Positions 1 through 6,072 of a stretch of DNA of 14,609 nt are shown in pieces. The DNA comes from Bacteroidales bacterium (GTDB taxonomy: Bacteria > Bacteroidota > Bacteroidia > Bacteroidales > Muribaculaceae): contig CAAGJW010000104.1 in assembly GCA_900770215.1 (NCBI GenBank), forward strand, positions 1 through 14,609, in the 5' to 3' direction. Made by a program: the position numbers and the translations under genes. The notes below the pieces were generated by a model. The model worked only from the letters and a program-made list of their open reading frames with translations, searched no databases and was not told the DNA's origin. Each line of letters starts with the position of its first letter. The stretch's first letter is position 1.

Positions 1-88
1 AAGCCCGCAAATCCTCTACTTGTAGCCTTATTTCACAGTATTTTAGCTTCGGGCCTTTGGAAATGACGTAAAAATAAGTTGAGAAAAG

Positions 89-120
89 TTTGGCATTTTC
101 GACAAGAAGCCGTATCTTTG
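89..120 (+). promoter_or_regulatory. Bacteroidetes-type promoter of the tRNA gene
   Basis: TTTG at 89-92 and TATCTTTG at 113-120 are separated by exactly 20 bases, matching the Bacteroides -33/-7 consensus (TTTG / TAnnTTTG) in every fixed position. Transcription would begin near 125, about 14 bases before the mature tRNA. This is the best promoter in the window and supports placing the organism in the Bacteroidetes. The upstream bases 1-88 show no gene; a weak GCCCG (3-7) / CGGGC (52-56) inverted repeat there has no clear role. Confidence 0.85.
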
Positions 121-138
121 CACTCGCAAAACGGAAAT

Positions 139-215
139 GGCGGGATAGCTCAGTCGGTTAGAGCGTCGGATTCATAACCCGGAGGTCCTGAGTTCAATTC
201 TCAGTCCCGCTACCA
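139..215 (+). tRNA. tRNA-Met (CAT anticodon), CCA encoded
   Basis: The cloverleaf folds by eye. The acceptor stem is GGCGGGA (139-145) with TCCCGCT (205-211). The D stem is GCTC/GAGC (148-151, 161-164). The anticodon loop is TTCATAA (171-177) with anticodon CAT at 173-175. The T stem is CTGAG/CTCAG (188-192, 200-204) around TTCAATT. The discriminator is A212 and CCA (213-215) is encoded. The top of the anticodon stem has an A170-C178 mismatch. The first acceptor pair is G-U rather than the unpaired base expected of an initiator, so this is an elongator-type tRNA. A CAT tRNA could also be the lysidine-modified isoleucine tRNA; I favour Met but cannot exclude Ile2. Confidence 0.93.
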
Positions 216-220
216 CAATC

Positions 221-254
221 AGGAGATCCACAAGAGGGGGTCTCCTTTTTGTTT
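221..254 (+). terminator. Rho-independent terminator after the tRNA
   Basis: AGGAGATCC (221-229) pairs with GGGTCTCCT (238-246), including one G-U pair, around an eight-base loop. It is followed directly by a T-rich run ending near 254. It lies six bases after the CCA end, so the tRNA appears to be a single-gene transcript. Confidence 0.85.
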
Positions 255-281
255 TATTGCATTTGGCACAATTATTGCTCT

Positions 282-312
282 TTTGGTGATAGTTACGTGT
301 AATTTAAAATTG
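282..312 (+). promoter_or_regulatory. Probable promoter of the YbjQ-like gene
   Basis: TTTG at 282-285 and TAAAATTG at 305-312 (one mismatch to TAnnTTTG) are 19 bases apart. The predicted start of transcription, around 317, is only a few bases before the ATG at 322. It would leave out the upstream in-frame TTG at 283, so it helps decide the start codon. Confidence 0.5.
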
Positions 313-321
313 TATAACATT

Positions 322-639
322 ATGATTATTTCAACGACTCCCACCCTTGAAGGTCACCCTGTGCAGAAGTATTTGGGAGTAGTGACAGGTGAAACCATCA
401 TTGGCGCCAATGTGTTTAAAGATATGATGGCAGGCATTACCGATTTTTTCGGAGGCCGATCGACGACCTACGAGAAAGTGCTCATTCAAGCCAAGGACTC
501 TGCTATCCAGGAGATGGTGAACCGCGCTGGCCAGTGGGGAGCCAATGCCATTGTTGGCATTGATATTGACTATGAGACCGTGGGGGGCAGTGGCTCGATG
601 CTCATGGTCACTTGCAGTGGCACCGCAGTCGTGGTGTGA
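322..639 (+). CDS. YbjQ/UPF0145 family protein
   Basis: The product has 105 residues. It matches the small YbjQ family (UPF0145, once called heavy-metal-binding domain, Pfam PF01906), which is normally 100-110 residues long. Visible family features are the opening MIISTTPTLEG, the GETIIGANVFKD segment, the GGRSTTYE turn, the helix ending WGANAIVGIDIDYE, and the closing MLMVTCSGTAVVV strand. Members form small cytoplasmic oligomeric beta-barrels; their molecular role is not known. I chose ATG 322 over an in-frame TTG at 283 because the family begins here and a promoter overlaps the upstream codons. No Shine-Dalgarno sequence is visible, as is usual in Bacteroidetes. The gene stands alone between two terminators. 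Confidence 0.93.
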   Translation: MIISTTPTLEGHPVQKYLGVVTGETIIGANVFKDMMAGITDFFGGRSTTYEKVLIQAKDSAIQEMVNRAGQWGANAIVGIDIDYETVGGSGSMLMVTCSGTAVVV

Positions 640-695
640 CGGCTGCCCTGTGAGTCTTGCCGTCTAAAAAGAATAGTATTAGATTTTTGAGTAAC

Positions 696-729
696 AATGG
701 GAGGAAAATTACCTTGGTTTCCTCCCATT
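696..729. terminator. Two-way terminator between convergent genes
   Basis: A perfect 12-base-pair stem, 696-707 with 718-729 (AATGGGAGGAAA and its complement), encloses a ten-base loop. It sits between the YbjQ-like gene ending at 639 and the minus-strand hydrolase ending at 785. T-rich stretches lie on both sides, so it can serve both genes. Confidence 0.85.
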
Positions 730-784
730 TCTCACTTTGTTTAAAGTTTTGCCTTATTGTTGGCGTGCTTGATGCCGATGCCTG

Positions 785-2014
785 TCACTGGCTTATCTTG
801 AAGTCGTATTTTTTGCCAAACTCGCGCAGAATGGCCAGCTGCAAGGTTTTTCTCGACAGGTTGTAGCATGCCGACCATTGGGTTTGCGACGTGATTTCTC
901 CTGTGGGAGGCTGTGATACCGCTTTTAGCATGGCCCAAACTGTGTCGGAGGGTAAACGGTGCAAGTTGTTGACAAGGCTATTGCGCAATTTCCAGTATCG
1001 CTCTCGCCCGTGAGCCGACCCCCAGCCGTCGGTTGTGCCCACCATTGTGGGCGAAACGTAGAAGTTGGTGACACACCTGAGCGAGTCATTGCCCCTGAGT
1101 ACTTCCATTACCCTCGGAGTCGATTCTCCGCTTGGAAATGTGTATTCAACGATGGCATAGTTTCCCTTGGCATCGGCCAAGAAATAGTGATAGTTGCTCT
1201 TGCCTTGCCCGTTCATGTCCATGTCGTAGCCCTGAAGCAGGCTGATTGCATGGTCCACATCGGTGGCGCGGTCGAGGAGCATCCTTATTGCCACTGTGCT
1301 GCTTATCTTGGGCTTCCCAGTTTCTTGCTTGGTTTGTTTCTCGTTCAAGGCAAGTATTGCAATGGCAAATCCATCTTCATTTATGCCGTCGAGCACTGCA
1401 TAGGGCAGTCCCATCAAGAGCGAAAGGTCGGTTTTGCCGTCGGTGTAAAATCCTTTCCCGAAGCCGAGGTTCAGTCCGTCGACGATAGAAATCGACTTTT
1501 TGCCTCCTCGGGGTGCCGTGTGCAACACGATAGCCGTAGTGGGCACATAGCTCTTACCGTCGGCTGTGGTGTGACGGAAGTCGTAGTTGCGCCCCATGAC
1601 GAAGTTGCCCGTTGTGGCTTCGCTGGCTGCAAACGCGCTGCAACCCGCGCCGAAAGTTGCTATAGGGACTCGACTTGCGGTCTTGTCGAAGAGAATGCTG
1701 GCCAGGTAGGAAAACAGCTGCTTGGTATCGGTCAAGTTGCTGCCAAGCACTTCGTCAAGTTTATAGTCGGCCGTGTAGTTGAGTTCATAAAGGCGGCCTG
1801 TACCATCGAGGTCTCTCATCGAGTGTATCATGGCCAGCTTTGACGCGTCGGTGATATAAGCTGCGGGATTGCTCGTCGGGGTGGGCAATGGCACGGGGTT
1901 GATTTCCTTGTCGTCGCAAGATGTTGCCACAGGTACCGTCACTGCTAAATTTGTTAGAATCAATACATTGATTACCAGTGACATAGAAATGTGTTTAATT
2001 GGTTGCATGTGCAT
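785..2014 (-). CDS. Penicillin V acylase / bile salt hydrolase-like Ntn hydrolase, lipoprotein
   Basis: The product (409 residues) is a probable amidase of the linear amide C-N hydrolase superfamily (choloylglycine hydrolase, PF02275, or the related C45 group). These enzymes use an N-terminal Cys freed by self-cleavage. Here the candidate nucleophile is C125 in FGAGCSAF. The arrangement fits bile salt hydrolase: GRNYD (R142, D145) follows the Cys by 17-20 residues, with an Asn in DGINEDG (N212), TNF (N317), GRERY (R337/R339) and a late ACYNLS (N385). The first 33 residues are a lipoprotein signal ending VATSC, followed by DDKE, a type of acidic tag linked with surface display in Bacteroidetes. 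If C125 is exposed by cleavage, about 90 residues between lipid anchor and catalytic chain would be a propeptide. It follows the 642-residue gene by 41 bases with no promoter seen between, so they are probably co-transcribed. The substrate (bile salt, penicillin V, N-acyl amine or acyl-homoserine lactone) cannot be read from sequence. A second Met two codons in is an alternative start. Confidence 0.85.
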   Translation of the reverse strand: MHMQPIKHISMSLVINVLILTNLAVTVPVATSCDDKEINPVPLPTPTSNPAAYITDASKLAMIHSMRDLDGTGRLYELNYTADYKLDEVLGSNLTDTKQLFSYLASILFDKTASRVPIATFGAGCSAFAASEATTGNFVMGRNYDFRHTTADGKSYVPTTAIVLHTAPRGGKKSISIVDGLNLGFGKGFYTDGKTDLSLLMGLPYAVLDGINEDGFAIAILALNEKQTKQETGKPKISSTVAIRMLLDRATDVDHAISLLQGYDMDMNGQGKSNYHYFLADAKGNYAIVEYTFPSGESTPRVMEVLRGNDSLRCVTNFYVSPTMVGTTDGWGSAHGRERYWKLRNSLVNNLHRLPSDTVWAMLKAVSQPPTGEITSQTQWSACYNLSRKTLQLAILREFGKKYDFKISQ

Positions 2015-2055
2015 AATATTGATCTTTTATTTCATTAATATATGTGAAGGGTGTT

Positions 2056-3984
2056 TTATTTTGTCGGTTTGTAAGTATAACTCTTGTAGTCATCTGCTTG
2101 CTTGAGCAGCTTCCAGGTCAACGTGAATTTGTTCAGACCGGCGTTCTTTACCGACTGGGGATTTTTCTCGAGTATTTCGACCAGGTCGTTGATCCAGCAG
2201 TCGATGGCCTTGCGGTCGTTCTTTTCAACCGTGTAGAGCGAGAAATTCTCAACCCAGTAGCCCATGAAAGTCTTTTCCAGACAGGCAAAGGCTTCTCTGT
2301 TGTTGGGCGTCATGCGCATGATCCACTCTTGCTCGTAGCGCGGAGGCGGCATGAGACTTATGGTCTTGCTGTTGGTGTTGGTGAAAGTCTTGTAACCTTT
2401 CTTGGTGCCCTTGTTGTTCTTATATTCTACCCATAGGCCTTGAAGATCGACTTGAATGTCGGTCATGAACGAATAGGTGTTCTGGGCATTGTTTATTTTC
2501 CAAATCCAGGAGTGGCCCATCTCGCAGTCGCTACGCATGATGTCTTTGGCTGTGTCGTGGCGCCAGCCTATAGGATACCCGCCAAAGTCGTATTGCTGCC
2601 AACCCTTAGGTAGGATACCTGCGGTATATTCCCATTTGGGTTTGTTCTTGTTGCGCTGGTAGGTGAGTTTCAGGTCAGGAATGTCGTGCGTCCATTCTTT
2701 GCTCATCTTCACGCCGCCGTCAATCGAAATGTGCGGATTGGCCGAGAATACAAAACCTGAGCTCAGCGACCATTCCATGCTTTCTTTGTAGCTGCTCTGG
2801 CCACTCATGTTGTTGGCTGGCGACACGTTCGACAATTCTACGTTATTATCGTTGAAGCTCACTTGGGCCGACAACTTGTTCATGTAGGCCCAATAGGCAC
2901 GCAGGTCGTTGCCCACGTCTTTGAATGCCTCGGCGACCTTATATTTGTTCCAGGCTTCGGCTTGCTCGGGGCCACACTTGAGCTTACTGCTCTCCAAGGC
3001 CACCTCTTGGTGGATGAGATAGTAATCGGCCTTCTTGTTGTCGTCATATACGGCCCAGACATAATAGGTGACTGTGACGGGGGCAAACTTGTGCCCAGCA
3101 TACACATTGAAGCTGTATTGCTCCTCTTGAGCTTTGGCATACTTATCAATGTCGAGCTCTTGAGCGTTGGATCTGGCCTTCAGCAGTGCTGCCTTTTCCT
3201 TGGCATCGTGGTCTCGAGCGTTATCGTTAAGCCACTTGGCCACTTTGTCGGCATGCACGCCATACATGTATTCCAGTGGAATGCCATCGGCTTCTTCAGT
3301 GCTGGTGTTCCCAGTGGAAGCGTCTGTGCTATCGGTCGTCACAGTGTAAACGGTCAGGTTCTCACTGAGGTCGGCAACAACGCATTTTTCATTGCCCCTG
3401 ATAGCGGCGATGTCGCACAAAATGCCATTGGTGTCGTCGTTGTCGATAAATTGTGGCACATACTTACCCGTAGCGTCCTCCTTGAGGTGTAAGATATTGC
3501 GACAAGCGTGGTAGCCCGCCTCGGTAAAACGCAATGTGCCCTCGTCCAGCATCGCCAGCCCTGTTGCCTTCAAGTTGCGCAAGAAAGTGTCAACGCCGTC
3601 GCGCGTAGCATCGCAATATAGCACATTACCGCCTCTTGCTATCAACAATGCGATATTTCGGTAATCGTTGGATCCAAGACCAGGCACATTCCCATCATTG
3701 AGGATGACGGTTTCCACAGTCGTGTCAAGTGTTTCGGCCTTGGTTACTACTCGAGCCACAACGGCCGCCCCAGTGTTTTTATAGTGGAAAGGGTAGACAT
3801 AGGTGCGCTGCAGGGTGCGCACCTTGAGCGAGTCGATTTCGGGGATTGGTTCATCTTCGATCACAGGCTCAATGCCTGGCTGATGCACATCGTCGTTGCA
3901 CGCACACAAGAGGAGGGCTGCTGTTGTAATGAGAGCCAATTTTTTAATGTGTTGACGATAAAAAAAGTTAGTACGTTTTTTCAT
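2056..3984 (-). CDS. Large surface lipoprotein with leukocidin-like C-terminal region
   Basis: The product has 642 residues. Residues 1-29 form a lipoprotein signal with lipobox LLCAC; the lipidated Cys is C29, followed by NDD, which suits outer-surface display. A Pro/Glu-rich linker covers roughly 30-52. Residues 55-210 form an alpha/beta-looking domain I do not recognise, followed by a Ser/Thr/Asp-rich linker (214-232) and a charged helical stretch (245-288). From about 290 the sequence is beta-rich. TYYVWAVYDDN and DYYLIHQEVAL (306-330), a Ser/Gly-rich alternating stretch (398-430), DLKLTYQRNKNKPKWEY (437-453) and PPPRYEQEWIMRM (546-558) follow the order seen in leukocidin/hemolysin-family beta-pore-forming proteins: cap strands, amphipathic stem, then a TYQR-like strand and rim. 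That family call rests on remembered patterns and is tentative. It is the first gene of the unit that also encodes the Ntn hydrolase, and faces the LuxR-type membrane regulator across a 137-base divergent promoter region. Confidence 0.45.
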   Translation of the reverse strand: MKKRTNFFYRQHIKKLALITTAALLLCACNDDVHQPGIEPVIEDEPIPEIDSLKVRTLQRTYVYPFHYKNTGAAVVARVVTKAETLDTTVETVILNDGNVPGLGSNDYRNIALLIARGGNVLYCDATRDGVDTFLRNLKATGLAMLDEGTLRFTEAGYHACRNILHLKEDATGKYVPQFIDNDDTNGILCDIAAIRGNEKCVVADLSENLTVYTVTTDSTDASTGNTSTEEADGIPLEYMYGVHADKVAKWLNDNARDHDAKEKAALLKARSNAQELDIDKYAKAQEEQYSFNVYAGHKFAPVTVTYYVWAVYDDNKKADYYLIHQEVALESSKLKCGPEQAEAWNKYKVAEAFKDVGNDLRAYWAYMNKLSAQVSFNDNNVELSNVSPANNMSGQSSYKESMEWSLSSGFVFSANPHISIDGGVKMSKEWTHDIPDLKLTYQRNKNKPKWEYTAGILPKGWQQYDFGGYPIGWRHDTAKDIMRSDCEMGHSWIWKINNAQNTYSFMTDIQVDLQGLWVEYKNNKGTKKGYKTFTNTNSKTISLMPPPRYEQEWIMRMTPNNREAFACLEKTFMGYWVENFSLYTVEKNDRKAIDCWINDLVEILEKNPQSVKNAGLNKFTLTWKLLKQADDYKSYTYKPTK

Positions 3985-4021
3985 AATTCTCCATTTTCAG
4001 TTTACAATCATTTTCGCATTG

Positions 4022-4053
4022 CAAAATTTGCCCTTGTGAAGAATTAATACAAA
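4022..4053 (-). promoter_or_regulatory. Probable promoter of the lipoprotein/hydrolase unit
   Basis: On the minus strand, TTTG (complement of 4050-4053) and AAATTTTG (complement of 4022-4029) are 20 bases apart. The -7 element has one mismatch to TAnnTTTG. The start of transcription would be near 4017, giving a leader of about 33 bases before the ATG at 3984. Confidence 0.55.
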
Positions 4054-4084
4054 CAAACAATACCTTTAATTTAGTCAAAAGCGC

Positions 4085-4092
4085 TAAATTTG
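4085..4092 (+). promoter_or_regulatory. -7 element of the LuxR-type regulator promoter
   Basis: TAAATTTG matches TAnnTTTG exactly and lies 29 bases before the ATG at 4122. No good TTTG is seen at the usual distance upstream (TTTA at 4065-4068 is closest), which could mean the promoter needs an activator. It is divergent from, and about 55 bases away from, the -7 element serving the lipoprotein unit. Confidence 0.5.
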
Positions 4093-4121
4093 TAACTTTA
4101 AAACCGTCAATACCGAATTAT

Positions 4122-5141
4122 ATGCCTAGAATAGACATTGCGTCAAGATTTGGCGCACCCCTAAGAGGATATTATCTTAAGGAGCCAACTGTGGTGGGCC
4201 GGCACCAGCTCACGCTTTTGCTATTTGCCTATATTCCCTTTTCGGTTGCACTGCTTGTTGCCGTCCTGACTAGTATCATAGGTCCAAGCAGCATTTTCTT
4301 CAACCTTACCCACACCGTGCTGCTCACTGGATATGCACTTACATTTTCCTTGTTTTTCTATGGAAAAATAAATGCGGCTTCAAGCCTATCGATGTGTACA
4401 ATTTTAAGTCAGATTATGCTCACGGTCGAAATGATCTACTTGGCCATAGCTCCTACAACCTATCATGTTATGATCATCATTGCCAATACCGTAATGCTGG
4501 CGATGAACACAATGCTTTCTATGGCAGCCCTGCTGAAGCGCAACACATTGATATTGGGAATTGCAACAATTGCTACCTATATTGCTTGCATGCTCCTGGC
4601 AGGCAGCACGGCCCTGCAAGCTTTTTTCCCTCTCTTTGTCATCGCTTTTTCGGTTGTGGCTGGGGCCGGATATTTAGTTGCTAAGTCCACCGTACAGTTG
4701 AACCAGGAGAACCTTCAACTCAAGCAGGGTGAAGCCGAACTGCTGCACATTCTAAGGCTCAAAAGAAACGAGGTGAAAGCCTTCATTTCTCTTGCCTCGC
4801 AACGGTGCTCCCACGACGGCACCAGGCTGCTGCTTGAGCGTCTTGACAAGAAATCGCGACACAATCTCATCGCCAATGTCGAGGAATTGTTGCTCACGCG
4901 TGCTACCGAGCTCGACACGGTCGAGAAGGCATTCCCCGAATTTACACCGTCGGAAAGAGAAATATGCCGTCTCATTCTTCAAGGAAAGAAACTTGGCGAG
5001 ATATGTGTTGCCCTTTGTAAAAACGAATCCAATATAAACAGCCAGCGGGCAAACATGCGACGCAAACTCGGGCTCTTGAGCTCCGACAATCTGCAAAAGA
5101 AACTGCAGGAGCGATTTGACACCTACCTTGCTGGCAACTGA
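4122..5141 (+). CDS. Six-helix membrane protein with C-terminal LuxR-type HTH
   Basis: The product (339 residues) has a short cytoplasmic N-terminus and about six membrane helices (roughly 31-53, 58-80, 88-110, 114-138, 141-161, 165-186). A coiled-coil-like linker (190-215) and a C-terminal helix-turn-helix follow. The end, FPEFTPSEREICRLILQGKK (271-290) then LGEICVALCKNESNINSQRANMRRKLGL, is the GerE/LuxR pattern: TPSEREI, the G-K-L-x-E-I turn, and a recognition helix leading to R-K-L. Membrane-bound LuxR-like proteins of this plan are common orphan regulators in Bacteroidales. By inference it senses something at or in the membrane and regulates a nearby promoter, most simply the divergent lipoprotein/hydrolase unit. 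There is no phosphoreceiver or kinase domain. The start is supported by the -7 element at 4085-4092. Confidence 0.8.
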   Translation: MPRIDIASRFGAPLRGYYLKEPTVVGRHQLTLLLFAYIPFSVALLVAVLTSIIGPSSIFFNLTHTVLLTGYALTFSLFFYGKINAASSLSMCTILSQIMLTVEMIYLAIAPTTYHVMIIIANTVMLAMNTMLSMAALLKRNTLILGIATIATYIACMLLAGSTALQAFFPLFVIAFSVVAGAGYLVAKSTVQLNQENLQLKQGEAELLHILRLKRNEVKAFISLASQRCSHDGTRLLLERLDKKSRHNLIANVEELLLTRATELDTVEKAFPEFTPSEREICRLILQGKKLGEICVALCKNESNINSQRANMRRKLGLLSSDNLQKKLQERFDTYLAGN

Positions 5142-5150
5142 AAAACAAAT

Positions 5151-5187
5151 AGCACATGACAGGTGCCGGCGCAACCCGTCATGTGCT
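5151..5187. terminator. Hairpin terminator between convergent genes
   Basis: AGCACATGAC (5151-5160) pairs with GTCATGTGCT (5178-5187) in ten base pairs around a 17-base loop. It lies between the regulator gene ending at 5141 and the oxidoreductase ending at 5221. The T-rich tail is better on the minus strand (bases 5141-5150 are A-rich on the plus strand), so it serves the oxidoreductase best and may serve both. Confidence 0.75.
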
Positions 5188-5220
5188 TGATTAGCTATAT
5201 AGACAGTTGTACTTGGTGTC

Positions 5221-5874
5221 TTAGTAGCCTATGGTGAAACGCTCCTTGTGGTGAGCAGGCTTCTCCAGCTCATCGACCATGGCAGCGGCATAGTCTTTCA
5301 CCGAGATATGGCTTGTGCCAGTGGCCTCGTCGACGATGAGGTCGTCCTTGCCCAGGCGGAACTTGCCCGTGCGCTCGCCCTCGGCATCGAATTGGCCGGC
5401 AGGAGAAAAGAACACCCAGTCGATATCGTTTTCCTTGGAGAGCTGGTTAAGGTAGAAGTCACCCAGTGGGCGCACGCCATCCATGATCTCGGCTGGGATG
5501 GCCCCCGAGTCGACCACGCGCAGGCCGGGTTTTACAAAGAGTGTGCCGGCACCGCCCACGATGAGCAGGCGCTCCACACCACTCTTCTTTGCAGCTTCCA
5601 CAATCTTGGGATAGTTCTCCTCGATGAGGCGCTTGATGTCGGGATTGGCCCAGCCAGGGTTGTAGGCCGAGATCACTGCGTCCTTGCCCTTGGCGATGCT
5701 GGCAATGGCATCCACATTAGCCACATCTTCTTCTACTGCGGTGAGGTTTTCGTGCTTGGGCAGCTTGGTTGCGTTGCGCACCACTGCCGTAACCTTGTGA
5801 CCGCGATTGAGTAGTTCATTGAGAATTGCCGAACCCACGAAACCTGTTGCACCGATTAAAACTACATTTTTCAT
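5221..5874 (-). CDS. NAD(P)-binding NmrA-like/SDR oxidoreductase
   Basis: The product has 217 residues from the chosen start. It opens with a Rossmann fold: MKNVVLIGATGFVGSAIL carries GxxGxxG at G8, G11 and G14, and VVRN with R33 suits binding of the NADP 2'-phosphate. This matches the NAD(P)H-binding group (PF13460) of atypical short-chain dehydrogenases/NmrA-like proteins, which include quinone reductases, epimerase-like enzymes and redox sensors. No classical YxxxK catalytic pair stands out, so the reaction cannot be named. A longer frame reaches to 5982, but a good promoter lies inside that extension and family members begin at MKN, so the start at 5874 is preferred. It is transcribed alone, with a terminator downstream, and is the likely soluble, cytoplasmic housekeeping gene of this stretch. 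Confidence 0.88.
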   Translation of the reverse strand: MKNVVLIGATGFVGSAILNELLNRGHKVTAVVRNATKLPKHENLTAVEEDVANVDAIASIAKGKDAVISAYNPGWANPDIKRLIEENYPKIVEAAKKSGVERLLIVGGAGTLFVKPGLRVVDSGAIPAEIMDGVRPLGDFYLNQLSKENDIDWVFFSPAGQFDAEGERTGKFRLGKDDLIVDEATGTSHISVKDYAAAMVDELEKPAHHKERFTIGY

Positions 5875-5930
5875 TTCTGTTATCCTTTCTGTTTTTTGTG
5901 TTGTTACTTTGTTATCTTGTTTTGCGACAG

Positions 5931-5962
5931 CAAAGTTATAACCATCCCGTGTGCTCTGCAAG
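5931..5962 (-). promoter_or_regulatory. Promoter of the oxidoreductase gene
   Basis: On the minus strand, CTTG (complement of 5959-5962; one mismatch to TTTG) and TAACTTTG (complement of 5931-5938; exact match to TAnnTTTG) are 20 bases apart. The start of transcription near 5926 leaves a leader of about 50 bases. It rules out translation from the upstream in-frame start at 5982 for this transcript. Confidence 0.7.
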
Positions 5963-6072
5963 AGGGCACTGTTTACTCTCATGCTTACCCCAAGGTAGGA
6001 ATTGCACGGCTAAAGAAGAAAGCAAAAATGACGTTAACCTACTTTAACTACAGCTCGGCCACCTGAAAGTTT

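Noticed and set aside
1..56. GCCCG/CGGGC inverted repeat as an upstream terminator
   Set aside because: Only five pairs with a 44-base loop and no T-run; too weak to call.
283..321. TTG-initiated extension of the YbjQ-like protein
   Set aside because: The family starts at MIISTTPT, and promoter elements overlap the extra codons.
959..1843. Plus-strand open frame of 294 codons
   Set aside because: It lies opposite the Ntn hydrolase gene, whose active-site motifs and lipoprotein signal are clear; the antisense translation has no recognisable domain.
2863..3492. Plus-strand open frame of 209 codons with hydrophobic stretches
   Set aside because: It is antisense to the large lipoprotein gene; the hydrophobicity follows from reading charged and polar codons in reverse.
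5875..5982. 36-codon N-terminal extension of the oxidoreductase
   Set aside because: The promoter at 5931-5962 lies inside it, and the Rossmann fold normally starts within a few residues of the Met at 5874.
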